From NCBI RefSeq assembly GCF_017498485.1, contig NZ_CP071795.1, forward strand, positions 1,612,001 through 1,676,000: 64,000 bases of DNA. The letters run 5' to 3'. Both the position numbers and the translations under genes were made by a program. This DNA comes from Polaribacter batillariae. GTDB taxonomy: Bacteria > Bacteroidota > Bacteroidia > Flavobacteriales > Flavobacteriaceae. The notes beneath the pieces were generated by a model. It made no database searches. It was not told the DNA's origin and worked only from the letters and a program-made list of their open reading frames with translations. The stretch's first letter is position 1. Every line of letters begins with the position of its first letter. Below are positions 8,428 to 17,228 of this stretch, piece by piece.

Positions 8428-8443
8428 TTCCGAAATTTCGGAA
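8428..8443. promoter_or_regulatory. 16-bp perfect palindrome between tdk and alr
   Basis: TTCCGAAATTTCGGAA is self-complementary and sits in the short gap between the two genes, 13 bases before the alr ATG. No T-run follows, so it looks more like an operator or a small hairpin than an intrinsic terminator. Confidence 0.4.
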
Positions 8444-8455
8444 CAGCATAAAACT

Positions 8456-9556
8456 ATGAATAATCACGTAACCGTTTTAGAAATCGATGGAAATGCTTTA
8501 GAGCACAACTTAAATTATTTTAAGAAAAAATTAAACCCAGAAACCAAAGTTTTGGCAGTTGTAAAAGCTTTTGGTTATGGAAGCGATGCTGTGCAAGTTG
8601 CCCAATTTTTAGAAGACAAAGTCGATTATTTTGCGGTTGCTTATACGCACGAGGGTATTGCGCTTCGTGAAGCCGGTATTAAAACACCTATCTTGGTTTT
8701 ACATCCGCAAATTCCAAATTTACAGTCGATTGTAGATTATCGATTGGAACCCAACTTGTATCATTTTAAAATTTTCGATGCTTTTTTAAAATTAGCAGAC
8801 GAAATTCCACTGATGAATTATCCCATTCATATTAAATTTAATACAGGATTAAACAGGCTAGGTTTTTGGCATACAGATGTTCCTAAAATTATTGCTGAAT
8901 TAAAAGAAACCAATCATGTAAACGTACAGTCTTTATTTTCTCATTTGGCCGCAAGTGAAGATTTAGAAGAGCAAGATTTTTCTATCAATCAAATTAATAA
9001 TTTTGCATACATAGCGCAACAATTTTACAAGCATTTAGGTTACGAACCCATGTTGCATATTTTAAATACTTCTGGCGTTGTAAATTATGCGAAAGCACAG
9101 TTCGATATGGTTCGAATTGGTATTGGTTTGTACGGTTTTGGAAATGACCAAAAAGAAACTGCACAACTTAAAAATACACATCATTTAAAATCGATTATTT
9201 CTCAAATTCATTTCATAAAACCAGGAGAAACTGTGGGTTATAACAGAGCTTTTGTGGCTAAAAAACCAAGTAAAACAGCTACCATTCCTATTGGTCATGC
9301 AGACGGCTTGTCTAGAAAACTAGGCAATAAAAAGGGCTACGTTTTAATAAATAACCAAAAAGCACCCATTATTGGTAATGTTTGTATGGACATGATTATG
9401 GTAAATGTTACTAAAATCGATTGTAAAGAAGGCGATGAGGTAATTGTTTTTAATCATCAAAATACAATACAACATATTGCAAATGTTTCTGAAACAATTG
9501 TGTACGAAACACTAACTGCGATTTCACAACGTGTTAAAAGAGTGTTAAAGAAATAA
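8456..9556 (+). CDS. alr: Alanine racemase
   Basis: This 366-aa enzyme makes D-alanine for peptidoglycan. The PLP lysine is K37 in VLAVVKAFGYGSD, which differs slightly from the usual VKADAYGHG form. Other family signatures are NTGLNRLGF, the hinge and phosphate region VRIGIGLYGF, and the catalytic Tyr region VGYNRAFVAKKPSKTATIPIGHADGL, followed by GNVCMDMIMV. Length is that of the Alr family without the MurF fusion seen in some Bacteroidota. The gene follows tdk, with a palindrome in the gap. Confidence 0.93.
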   Translation: MNNHVTVLEIDGNALEHNLNYFKKKLNPETKVLAVVKAFGYGSDAVQVAQFLEDKVDYFAVAYTHEGIALREAGIKTPILVLHPQIPNLQSIVDYRLEPNLYHFKIFDAFLKLADEIPLMNYPIHIKFNTGLNRLGFWHTDVPKIIAELKETNHVNVQSLFSHLAASEDLEEQDFSINQINNFAYIAQQFYKHLGYEPMLHILNTSGVVNYAKAQFDMVRIGIGLYGFGNDQKETAQLKNTHHLKSIISQIHFIKPGETVGYNRAFVAKKPSKTATIPIGHADGLSRKLGNKKGYVLINNQKAPIIGNVCMDMIMVNVTKIDCKEGDEVIVFNHQNTIQHIANVSETIVYETLTAISQRVKRVLKK

Positions 9557-9609
9557 TATTTTTTTATTACATTAGCAACTTCATTAACTAATTAAAAAAT
9601 CAATTAATC

Positions 9610-10023
9610 ATGGGAATGCTTAAAGAATTTAAAGAATTTGCAATGAAGGGAAACCTTGTGGACATTGCTGTAGGTTTTGTAATGGGTGCTGCTTTTAAAC
9701 AAGTGGTAACTTCTTTTACTGGAGGAATTGTTTCTCCGTTAATCGGTTTAATCTTTAATACAGATTTTAAAGACTTAAAGTGGGTTGTAAAAGAAGGTGT
9801 TGCAGATGACGCTGGCAAAGTAGCAGGAGAAGTTGCTATTTTGTACGGAGATTTCTTAACCAACGTAATCGATTTTATTATTGTTGCTTTTGTAATGTTC
9901 TTAATTGTAAAAGGTGTAAATGCCACTAAAAAGAAAGAAGAGCCAGCACCTGAAGAACCAAAAGGACCAACTCAAGAAGAATTATTAGAACAAATTAGAG
10001 ATTTGTTAGCTAAACAAAAATAA
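9610..10023 (+). CDS. mscL: Large-conductance mechanosensitive channel
   Basis: This 137-aa inner-membrane channel opens under hypo-osmotic tension. The N-terminal amphipathic helix MGMLKEFKEFAMKGN is followed by TM1 (NLVDIAVGFVMGAAFKQVV), a periplasmic loop, TM2 (FLTNVIDFIIVAFVMFLIVKGV) and the cytoplasmic helix ending EELLEQIRDLLAKQK. All are in the usual order, and length is typical. A terminator follows. The osmotic role fits the marine Na+/H+ antiporter context. Confidence 0.96.
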   Translation: MGMLKEFKEFAMKGNLVDIAVGFVMGAAFKQVVTSFTGGIVSPLIGLIFNTDFKDLKWVVKEGVADDAGKVAGEVAILYGDFLTNVIDFIIVAFVMFLIVKGVNATKKKEEPAPEEPKGPTQEELLEQIRDLLAKQK

Positions 10024-10046
10024 ACTTTACCACTTATACCTTTTAA

Positions 10047-10074
10047 AATCCTAAGCTTTAGCTTGGGATTTTTT
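10047..10074 (+). terminator. Rho-independent terminator after mscL
   Basis: AATCCTAAGC (10047-10056) pairs with GCTTGGGATT (10061-10070) around a TTTA loop, with one mismatch, and is followed by a T-rich run. It lies 24 bases beyond the mscL stop. Confidence 0.8.
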
Positions 10075-10154
10075 ATTTATAAACTTTTTTAAATTAAAAT
10101 GTAACCTTTTTGTAAATTGATGGTTTTAAGAATAGAAACTAACCAAAACCAGCC

Positions 10155-10691
10155 TTGAAACATTTAACTGACGAGGAAATTATGTTACAAATTGCCAATG
10201 GCAAATTAGAATTATTATCAATTCTGTTTAACAGATACCATGTACGTATTTATAACTATTTCAACAAAATGGTACAAAATAAAATGGTTAGTGAAGATTT
10301 AACGCAAGATGTTTTCTTAAAAGTAATCAAATACAAAGCATCTTATAAAAAAGGAAATTTTACAGCTTGGATATATACAATTGCACGCAATATATTTTCA
10401 ACTCATTATCAAAAAATAAAAAAAGAACGTTCTAATATAATTAATGATGATAAATTAGAAGCCAATGAAACCTTAGTTTCTGAAAGCAAACAAGAAGAGT
10501 TAGACCATTTACAGAAAGCGTTGTTAAAATTATCTAATTCTGATAGAGAATTAATTGTAATGCATCGTTTTCAAGAGATAAAATACGAGCAAATTGCACA
10601 AATTGTTGGTAGTAATGAAAATGCCGTAAAGGTAAAAGTACACAGAGCTTTAAAGAAATTAAAAGAAATATATTTTCAAACAGCGATATGA
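10155..10691 (+). CDS. ECF-type RNA polymerase sigma factor
   Basis: This 178-aa protein has sigma70 region 2 (LFNRYHVRIYNYF, then DLTQDVFLKVI and FTAWIYTIARNIF) and region 4 with a helix-turn-helix (LIVMHRFQEIKYEQIAQIVGSNENAVKVKVHRALKKL). The start is probably the TTG at 10155, which keeps the conserved KHLTDEEIMLQI; an ATG lies at 10182. It overlaps the anti-sigma gene by 4 bases (ATGA), so they are translationally coupled. Upstream, TGTAACC at 10100-10106 resembles the GTAAC core of ECF -35 elements and may allow autoregulation (weak). Confidence 0.92.
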   Translation: MKHLTDEEIMLQIANGKLELLSILFNRYHVRIYNYFNKMVQNKMVSEDLTQDVFLKVIKYKASYKKGNFTAWIYTIARNIFSTHYQKIKKERSNIINDDKLEANETLVSESKQEELDHLQKALLKLSNSDRELIVMHRFQEIKYEQIAQIVGSNENAVKVKVHRALKKLKEIYFQTAI

Positions 10692-11452
10692 AGAAATGTA
10701 GCGAAATACAAGAAAATTTATCAGAATATATAGAAGGTTCTTTATTAGAAGTTGCAAATTCTAATATTAAAAAACACCTAAATACTTGTGATGCTTGTCA
10801 AAAAGAATTCAATGAAATGAAATCATTTTTATCTCTGTTAGATGAGCAAGAAATCGATTATCCCTCAACAAATTTAAAAACTAGTTTCGAAAAAATGTTA
10901 GCCACTGAGATTAAAAACAGGCAACCAAAAGTTGTGCAGTTGCAACCAAAAGAAGATTGGAAATCGTTTATAAAAGTTGCTGCAAGTATTGCCATTGTAA
11001 TTAGTGCTTTTTTGTTTGGAAAATATCAATCTAACATTTCTAGAATTGCCAATGTAAAAGAAGAAAACAAACAAGATGTGTTAACTATGTTAGAAAATAA
11101 CTCTGCCAGTAAACGAATTTTAGCAGTTACCAATGCAGAAGAGTTCTCTAATAAAGACACCAAAATTATTCAAGCCATTATTAACCGATTGTTTTTTGAT
11201 AAAAATGTAAATGTACGTTTGGCTGCAGCAGAAACGTTGTCTAAATTTTCATCAGAAAAAATTGTGAGAGATGCTTTAATTAAATCGTTAGAAACAGAAA
11301 AAAACGCCTCAGTTCAAATAGAATTGATTCAGGTTTTAGCAAAAATTCAAGAAAAAAGAGCTATAAAACCCATGGAAAAAATCCTTGCAAATGACCAAAC
11401 ACCTGACTTTGTAAAACAAGAAGTTCAAATCAATTTATCTACATTATTATAA
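10688..11452 (+). CDS. Membrane anti-sigma factor with zinc-finger and HEAT-like repeats
   Basis: The N-terminus (1-45) carries the anti-sigma ZAS signature H-x3-C-x2-C (HLNTCDACQ), which binds the sigma factor in the cytoplasm. One membrane helix follows at about 97-113 (FIKVAASIAIVISAFLFG). The periplasmic C-terminal half consists of helical repeats (VNVRLAAAETLSKF, ASVQIELIQVLAKI, QEVQINLSTLL) typical of HEAT/PBS-lyase repeats. Start and sigma stop overlap (ATGA). The two DUF4097-like genes downstream are likely regulon or operon members. The HEAT domain may sense an envelope partner (inference). Confidence 0.86.
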   Translation: MKKCSEIQENLSEYIEGSLLEVANSNIKKHLNTCDACQKEFNEMKSFLSLLDEQEIDYPSTNLKTSFEKMLATEIKNRQPKVVQLQPKEDWKSFIKVAASIAIVISAFLFGKYQSNISRIANVKEENKQDVLTMLENNSASKRILAVTNAEEFSNKDTKIIQAIINRLFFDKNVNVRLAAAETLSKFSSEKIVRDALIKSLETEKNASVQIELIQVLAKIQEKRAIKPMEKILANDQTPDFVKQEVQINLSTLL

Positions 11453-11470
11453 AAGAAATACTTAGAAATT

Positions 11471-12265
11471 ATGAAAAAAATAGTTACCCTAATTTTATTT
11501 GTTAGCGCAATTGCTACCGCTCAAAAAAAAGACTTTACTTACTCTTTATCAGGAGTTAATAAAGTGGTACTAAGCAGCGATACAAAAATAGTACTTACTG
11601 CTACAAATTCTTCGCAGTTGGTTATTTTAGAAACGAATCAAAAAAACAAAGATCGCAATTACTGGCATAAAAACAACAAAGACAAAGAAGATAAAAGAAA
11701 AGGATTAACACCTATTTATCCTGGAGGAAAAGACAATACCAATGGTTTTGGTTTTTCTATTAGTAAAGAAGGAAATGTATTGTATGTTACCGATTTAAAA
11801 TCGATGTATCAAAGAAGAGGGTTAAACATTCAATTACCCAAAACCATAAATATATCTGTAGATGCAGGTAATTTAGGCTCTATAGAAATGGAAGGTTTTA
11901 CAGGAGAGGTTGAAGCCTCTGCAAATGTTGGAATGATAAAAATGAAAAATATTACAGGACCCATTACAGTTGACGCCAATGTTGGTAAAGTTGATATTGA
12001 TTTTGATAAAGTAAGTCAAAAATCGCCCATAACGATTAGTACATCTGTATCTGAAATTGATGTTGCTTTGCCCGCCAATACAAAAGCAAATTTAGAATTA
12101 AAAACCCAAGGAACTGTTTATACTAATTTCGATTTTGAAGTTCCTACCAAAAAAGGAATGAAAAATGTGAGTGGTAGAAAAAGTATTGTTTCTAAACTAA
12201 ACAATGGTGGTGTAAAAATCTACATTAAATCTTCTATGGGTAATATTTATTTACGTAAAAAGTAA
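11471..12265 (+). CDS. Secreted DUF4097-like beta-helix protein
   Basis: This 264-aa protein has a signal peptide (MKKIVTLILFVSAIATAQ). Its mature part ends in a repetitive beta structure: short repeats such as GSIEMEGFTGEVEASANVGMI, KMKNITGPITVDANVG and SSMGNIYLRKK, typical of DUF4097/GIN-type right-handed beta folds. It probably sits in the periplasm or on the cell surface. It lies 18 bases after the anti-sigma gene, and such proteins often accompany ECF/anti-sigma pairs in Bacteroidota, so a shared envelope-stress function is plausible. The biochemical role is unknown. Confidence 0.78.
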   Translation: MKKIVTLILFVSAIATAQKKDFTYSLSGVNKVVLSSDTKIVLTATNSSQLVILETNQKNKDRNYWHKNNKDKEDKRKGLTPIYPGGKDNTNGFGFSISKEGNVLYVTDLKSMYQRRGLNIQLPKTINISVDAGNLGSIEMEGFTGEVEASANVGMIKMKNITGPITVDANVGKVDIDFDKVSQKSPITISTSVSEIDVALPANTKANLELKTQGTVYTNFDFEVPTKKGMKNVSGRKSIVSKLNNGGVKIYIKSSMGNIYLRKK

Positions 12266-12395
12266 ATGTCTTTCCAGCTGAAGTAAAACGAAACCGAGAA
12301 ATCTTTAACTCAATTTATTAAGACCTTTCTACTTCGCTCAAGAATAACAACACTTATTTTATATTATTAATTCACACAATTTAAACCACTAAAAA

Positions 12396-13148
12396 ATGAA
12401 AAGATATCTCTTCTTCATAGGATTACTATTGACTTTTAGTAACCTAACAGCGCAAAAAAAAGTAACCAAAACTATAGAAAGTAAGAACGTAGAAAATGTT
12501 TATGTTCATGTAAAATTTGCCAATAATATTATTGTAAAAAATTGGAACAAAAACGAAGTTTCTGTAGAAGCTACTGTAAATTTAGATGATAACGAACACA
12601 ACGATTATTTTACTCTAAAGGCAGATAAAGTAGGCAAAATGTTAAAAATAAACTCAGATTATGGAGATTATTTTAAGAAATACAGAAGCTATTACAGTCA
12701 TAAGCATTCTCATAAAGACGAAGATAAAAACACTAAAAAAGAGGATAACGATTGCCATACCCACAGTCGTAATAACAATGTAAACTATGTTATTTATGTT
12801 CCTAAAAAAATAGAACTAAAAATAAAAAGTATTTCTGGAAATGTAGCAACCGAAAATTATACAGGAATCTTAAATCTTAATTTAATTAGCGGAAATATTA
12901 CTGTTAAAAAACACTCAAAAGACATGCATTTAAAAACCATTAGTGGAGACATAGACATCTTTATTTCTGATGCAAAATTTGAAGCCAAAACCTTAACTGG
13001 TGGTATCTATTCTGATTTAGATATCGATTTTAATCAGAATAAAAAGAAAACAAGTTATGGTTCTAAAATTGTTGCTACTATAAAAAAAGGAACAGCATCT
13101 TTAAAGCTAAATACCATCAGTGGAGATATATTTCTTAGAAAAATTTAA
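12396..13148 (+). CDS. Secreted DUF4097-like protein with His-rich loop
   Basis: This 250-aa protein has a signal peptide (MKRYLFFIGLLLTFSNLTAQ). The mature part shows repeated ISGN and ISGDI turns (KIKSISGNVATENY, LISGNITV, TISGDIDIF, TISGDIFLRKI), diagnostic of the DUF4097 beta-helix. A charged loop at about 100-125 is rich in His, Lys and Asp (YYSHKHSHKDEDK, CHTHSR) and could bind metal. It follows the previous paralogue by 130 bases of degenerate repeat sequence and is closed by a strong terminator. Confidence 0.8.
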   Translation: MKRYLFFIGLLLTFSNLTAQKKVTKTIESKNVENVYVHVKFANNIIVKNWNKNEVSVEATVNLDDNEHNDYFTLKADKVGKMLKINSDYGDYFKKYRSYYSHKHSHKDEDKNTKKEDNDCHTHSRNNNVNYVIYVPKKIELKIKSISGNVATENYTGILNLNLISGNITVKKHSKDMHLKTISGDIDIFISDAKFEAKTLTGGIYSDLDIDFNQNKKKTSYGSKIVATIKKGTASLKLNTISGDIFLRKI

Positions 13149-13170
13149 AAATCAGCCCAAACTTTGTAAA

Positions 13171-13209
13171 ACAACCAACTTCTTTTTTTTGAAGTTGGTT
13201 GTTTCGTTT
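13171..13209 (+). terminator. Rho-independent terminator of the sigma/anti-sigma cluster
   Basis: ACAACCAACTTC (13171-13182) pairs perfectly with GAAGTTGGTTGT (13191-13202) around a loop of eight T. TTCGTTTTTAT follows. It lies 22 bases beyond the last DUF4097-like gene and probably ends the cluster's transcript. Confidence 0.85.
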
Positions 13210-13370
13210 TTATAAACTTGAACGCTAACAGACAAATGCTTAGATTTTAAGACAAAAAAAATGAAGCTGTCTTAAAAAGTATTAAAATTGGTCATTTCAA
13301 CTGTAATAGAGAAATCTTATTTATTGAATTTCAATACTTTAGGGGTACTAAACCAAAAAGTGTGTAAGTA

Positions 13371-13440
13371 AAGTTATTTCTGAAATTTTTCTAGAGCAAT
13401 ATTTAAATTGCTCCATGAGGAAAAATTTCGGAAATAACTT
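13371..13440. promoter_or_regulatory. Long two-stage hairpin in the IS256 leader
   Basis: A 21-base outer arm (13,371-13,391) pairs with 13,420-13,440 with a single T/G difference. An inner stem GAGCAAT/ATTGCTC (13,394-13,400 with 13,407-13,413) forms the tip. It ends 41 bases before the transposase ATG. A structure this strong would block ribosomes or polymerase arriving from outside promoters, as known for read-through protection in other IS families; applying that here is inference. Confidence 0.7.
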
Positions 13441-13481
13441 TACGATTAAATAATCACTAAATTTATAAACACACTTTTATT

Positions 13482-14678
13482 ATGAAACCAGAAGATTTAT
13501 TAAACGAAGAATTTTTAAAACAATTTAAAACAGGTTCAGAACTAACCAGTTTTATAGAACAACTGCACAAACGTGGTGTAGAAAAGATTTTAGAAGGCGA
13601 ATTAGATGCACATTTAGATTACGATAAGCATCAAAAAAGCAACAATCCTAATTCACGAAATGGCTATGGCACCAAGACCATAAAGACGCATTTAGGAGAA
13701 ACTAAAATAAAAGTTCCAAGAGATCGCGATGCTACTTTCAATCCAATGCTTATTAAAAAGCGAGAAAGTACTGCAGATGGAGTTGAAAACCTGATTATTT
13801 CTTTATATGCCAAAGGAATGAGTACTACAGATATCGAAGAACAAATACGAGAATTGTATGATTATAACATCTCTAGTTCAGCCATTTCTAGAATCACAGA
13901 TAAAATTACAGCTGACATTATTGCTTGGAAAAATAGACCTTTAGAAGCTACTTATCTGATTGTATGGATGGATGGCATCGTTTTTAAGGTTCGTGAAAAC
14001 TCCAAAGTCATCAATAAAACAATTTACATTGCTGTTGGTCTTAGAGTAGATGGTAAAAAAGAAGTTTTAGGACTTTGGTTAGGAAAAAACGAATCTTCCT
14101 CTTTTTGGATGAGCGTTTTAACCGACATAAAAGCCAGAGGAACACAAGACATTTTAATTACAGCAACTGATAATTTAAACGGATTTACAGACACCATTAA
14201 AACTATTTTTCCCAATTCAGTAACACAAATATGTGTGGTTCATCAAATCAGAAACTCTTGTAAATATGTAGTCTGGAAAGATAAAAAAGCCTTTACAAGA
14301 GATATGAAGCAAATCTATACAGCTCCTACAAAAGAAGCAGCAAAAGCAGCCTTAGAAGACTTTAAAAATAAATGGAACTCTAAATATTCTTATGCCATTA
14401 AATCATGGGAAAACAATTGGGATGAACTCACTGTTTTCTTCGATTTCCCATTAGAAATCAGAACCATTATTTATACCACAAATTTGATAGAAAACTTAAA
14501 TGGGAAAATTAGAAAATACACTAAAAACAAACTCTCATATCCAACAGATGATGCTGTAATTAAATCCGTATTTTTAGCTTTGAGAGAATCAACAAAAAAA
14601 TGGACATTGCCTATTAGAAATTGGGGTATCATTCTTAACCAATTTTTGGCTATATTTGAAAACAGGATTAAACTATGA
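13482..14678 (+). CDS. IS256-family transposase
   Basis: This 398-aa mutator-type DDE transposase is full length. Catalytic candidates are the Asp in VWMDGIVF (about 167), the Asp in TATDNLNGF (about 230), and the Glu in [10 protein letters not shown] (about 340). The family C/H signature CVVHQIRNS follows the second Asp. The N-terminal part has the usual [11 protein letters not shown] and VPRDRDATF blocks. No frameshift is present. It occupies most of the IS. A 41-base A/T-rich gap separates it from the upstream hairpin. Confidence 0.96.
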   Translation: MKPEDLLNEEFLKQFKTGSELTSFIEQLHKRGVEKILEGELDAHLDYDKHQKSNNPNSRNGYGTKTIKTHLGETKIKVPRDRDATFNPMLIKKRESTADGVENLIISLYAKGMSTTDIEEQIRELYDYNISSSAISRITDKITADIIAWKNRPLEATYLIVWMDGIVFKVRENSKVINKTIYIAVGLRVDGKKEVLGLWLGKNESSSFWMSVLTDIKARGTQDILITATDNLNGFTDTIKTIFPNSVTQICVVHQIRNSCKYVVWKDKKAFTRDMKQIYTAPTKEAAKAALEDFKNKWNSKYSYAIKSWENNWDELTVFFDFPLEIRTIIYTTNLIENLNGKIRKYTKNKLSYPTDDAVIKSVFLALRESTKKWTLPIRNWGIILNQFLAIFENRIKL

Positions 14679-14861
14679 AAAATTTAATCCTGTAATTTTT
14701 AACTTACACACTTTGTGGGAAAGTGTCACTTTAGGTTTTTCGATAACTTCGTTAGCTACTTTCAATCAAAATATATTTTTGATTTTAGTAATGCCTAAAA
14801 TAACAGTTAAATTTACTTTTGTGACAGCCTCTTTTTTATATTTATACAGTTTTTGTAAAAA

Positions 14862-15404
14862 TTAAGATTTCTTGTATTTCGCAATTACTTCATTTAATTC
14901 TTCACGCAAATCGTCGAACTTCTCGTTTAAATCTTCGATATTTTGCTTTACCTTATCTGCAGCAGCATTTTTATTATCGATTACATTTTTATATTCTTTT
15001 TGAACATCTTTAATGTCTTCCATAACTTCATCTGTCTGTAACCATTTAGGAATGTTATTTCCCAAATTAGCAATCGTTCCTTTTAAGTTTTCGATTCTGG
15101 TATTTACCTCATCTGTATCTAAATTTTCGATGTCTTTTAACTCTTTGTTGGCGATTGTAAAAGAGTTCCAATCGTCAAAAGCTAAAGAACCATCTGCATC
15201 TACTTTATAGTTTACGCTTACGCCCTCTTCGAGTTCTAATTTCATTTCTTTAAATTCTTCAGAAATATCATCTCCAATTTCTTCCATTTTATTCTCTACA
15301 TCTTCTATTTTTTCTTCTACTTTTTCTTTCTTTGTTTTGTCACAAGAAACAAATAGTAAACCTGTTATTGCCAATACTGCTGTTAATTTTTTAATCGTTT
15401 TCAT
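14862..15404 (-). CDS. Charged coiled-coil lipoprotein
   Basis: This 180-aa protein has a lipoprotein signal (MKTIKKLTAVLAITGLLFVSC, lipobox FVSC, Cys at 21). The remainder is almost wholly helical and charged, with heptad-like stretches: VEEKIEDVENKMEEIGDDI near the N-terminus and AADKVKQNIEDLNEKFDDL near the end. It is probably anchored to a membrane facing the periplasm. No enzymatic motif is visible, and the function is unknown. It stands alone between the IS-carrying repeat and the divergent pseudouridine synthase gene. Confidence 0.8.
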   Translation of the reverse strand: MKTIKKLTAVLAITGLLFVSCDKTKKEKVEEKIEDVENKMEEIGDDISEEFKEMKLELEEGVSVNYKVDADGSLAFDDWNSFTIANKELKDIENLDTDEVNTRIENLKGTIANLGNNIPKWLQTDEVMEDIKDVQKEYKNVIDNKNAAADKVKQNIEDLNEKFDDLREELNEVIAKYKKS

Positions 15405-15541
15405 AATTAAATTATTTTTTTTAATTGTTTTAATATTCGATACAAAACTATGGCAAATTAAAAGTTTACATTAACACAAATAAATTTATTACGAACTCTT
15501 TAGAAAAACCTTTATCTAATTTTTTTAACCAATAAACTAAC

Positions 15542-15549
15542 TATCTTTG
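15542..15549 (+). promoter_or_regulatory. Candidate -7 element upstream of the pseudouridine synthase
   Basis: TATCTTTG matches TAnnTTTG exactly. It overlaps the ATG at 15,547, which makes the in-frame ATG at 15,562 the more likely start. No good TTTG is seen at the expected -33 spacing. Confidence 0.45.
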
Positions 15550-15561
15550 GCAATTATTCTT

Positions 15562-17227
15562 ATGAAATTGAACCATTTTCGACATTTTACGACTAATATC
15601 TCTGGAATTGCACTTCCAGAAAATTTTACGTTTCCATTTTATTACGAACCCCATGCATTGGCTAAGATAGCTGCAAAAGAATTGCAAGATTATTTAAAAA
15701 TTCAAACCGATTTTAAACACAGTTTTGGTTTGCATCTTAATGATAAAAAAAATGCCATTGGAAAAATGTTTGGAGTTTTGGTGGTTAAAAATCAACAAAA
15801 CGAACTTGGTTATTTAACTGCTTTTTCTGGAAAATTAGAAGACGAAAGTTGCCCAGAAATTTTTGTGCCACCAGTTTTCGATTTAAGATCCAAAAATAGT
15901 TTCTACAAAAAAGGGAAGCAAAAATTGAGAAGATTAGCATACAATTAGAAACGCTAAGAAACAATACGAATTATCTTCAGCTAAAAAAAGAAGTAAAAAA
16001 ATTGCTGAAAGAAATCGAAGACGATTTAGCGCTACAGCGTAAAAAACTAAAGCAGAATAAAAGCAAGAGAAAAGCCTTAAAAAAAGAAAATTTAAATGCA
16101 GATGATTTTATTAATCTTGAGAAAAAACTAACGCAAGAAAGTTATAACGACCAGTTTTTTTACAAAGAACTGGTAGCATATTATGAGCAAAAAGTTGACG
16201 AAAAAAGAACAAAACTTGCTAAAATTGAAGAAGAAATTTCAACTTTAAAAAAAAAAGAAAAACCACTTCTGCTTTTTTACAGCAAACACTGTTCGAAAAA
16301 TTTCAATTTTTAAATCAAAAAAAAGAACCAAAAGCACTCATTGATATTTTTAACAATCCTGCTATAAAACCACCTGCTGGTTCTGGCGAGTGTGCTGCTC
16401 CGAAATTGTTGCAATATGCTTTTAAAAATAATTTAACCCCTATTTGTATGGCAGAATTTTGGTGGGGTATTTCGCCAAATTCTGCCATTAGAAAACATAA
16501 AAATTTTTATCCTGCTTGCCAAAGTAGATGCAAACCTATTTTAAAACATATGTTAGCAGGAATTAAAATGGACGAAAACCCATTCACTAAAGAAATTTTT
16601 ATAGATAAAAAATTAGAAATTATTTTTGAAGACGAGGTTTTAATTGTTGTAAATAAACCTGCAGAGTTTTTATCGGTTCCTGGAAAAGAAATTAGCGACT
16701 CTGTTTATTCTCGAATTAAAGCAAAATATCCAGAAGCAAAGGGTCCTTTAATTGTACATAGATTAGACATGTCCACTTCTGGTATTTTATTATTGACCAA
16801 AACCAAAGAAGCTCATAAAATTTTACAAAGTCAGTTTATCAATAGAACTGTTAAAAAACGCTACGTTGCTTTGTTAGATGGTAATTTATTAGCAAATAAA
16901 GGAAAAATAAAATTGCCTTTGCGTGTAGATTTAGATGACAGACCAAAACAATTGGTTTGTTACGAACATGGAAAAAATGCAGAAACCCTTTGGGAAGTAA
17001 TTGAAAGAAAAGACAATAAAACGCGTGTTTATTTTTATCCAATAACGGGTAGAACGCATCAACTTCGCGTGCATGCTGCCCATAAAAACGGTTTAAATTT
17101 GCCCATAGTTGGCGACGATTTGTATGGAAAAAAACAAAACAGATTGCATTTACATGCAGAATTTATAGAGTTTTTACATCCAAATACTAATGAAAAAATG
17201 AGCTTTAGGATGGCACCAGATTTTTAA
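15562..17227 (+). pseudogene. RluA-family pseudouridine synthase with two frameshifts
   Basis: Three consecutive frames together encode about 555 aa, the size of the long flavobacterial RluA-type enzymes. Frame 1 (to 15,948) gives the N-terminal domain (NISGIALPENFTFPFYYEPH). Frame 3 (about 15,915-16,313) gives a helical linker. Frame 2 (to 17,227) gives APKLLQYAFKNNLTPICMAE and the catalytic domain with HRLDMSTSGILLLTKT (active-site Asp) and GRTHQLRVHAAH. The breaks lie at an A6/G3 run (15,907-15,915) and an A10 run (16,247-16,256). An intact enzyme would isomerise uridine in rRNA or tRNA. The breaks could be real decay or homopolymer sequencing errors. The last 273 aa alone hold the complete catalytic core. 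Confidence 0.85.
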
Positions 17228-17228
17228 A

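Larger units (their letters stand above)
13344..14727 (+). mobile_element. IS256-family insertion sequence, complete
   Basis: The element is 1384 bases long. It is flanked by an exact 8-base target duplication ACTTTAGG (13,336-13,343 and 14,728-14,735). The terminal inverted repeats are imperfect over about 26 bases and share the core AAAGTGTGTAAGT. Length, 8-bp duplication and transposase all fit IS256. The comparison with the empty MITE copy independently confirms both boundaries. With an intact transposase it may still be active. Confidence 0.92.
13256..14837 (+). repeat. MITE-like element interrupted by the IS256-family insertion
   Basis: The outer parts, 13,256-13,343 and 14,728-14,837, together make about 190 bases matching the uninterrupted copy at 4741-4932 in inverse orientation. 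The ends AAAAAATGAAGCTGTC and GACAGCCTCTTTTTT are the inverted termini. The match stops exactly at the target duplication of the IS, so the IS landed inside a pre-existing copy. Confidence 0.78.

Noticed and set aside
9600..9926. Minus-strand ORF opposite mscL
   Set aside because: It is a shadow of the strongly conserved MscL frame with low-complexity Thr/Ser/Pro composition.
15547..15561. ATG at 15,547 as start of the pseudouridine synthase
   Set aside because: It overlaps a TATCTTTG -7 element and adds residues outside the conserved start; the ATG at 15,562 fits better.
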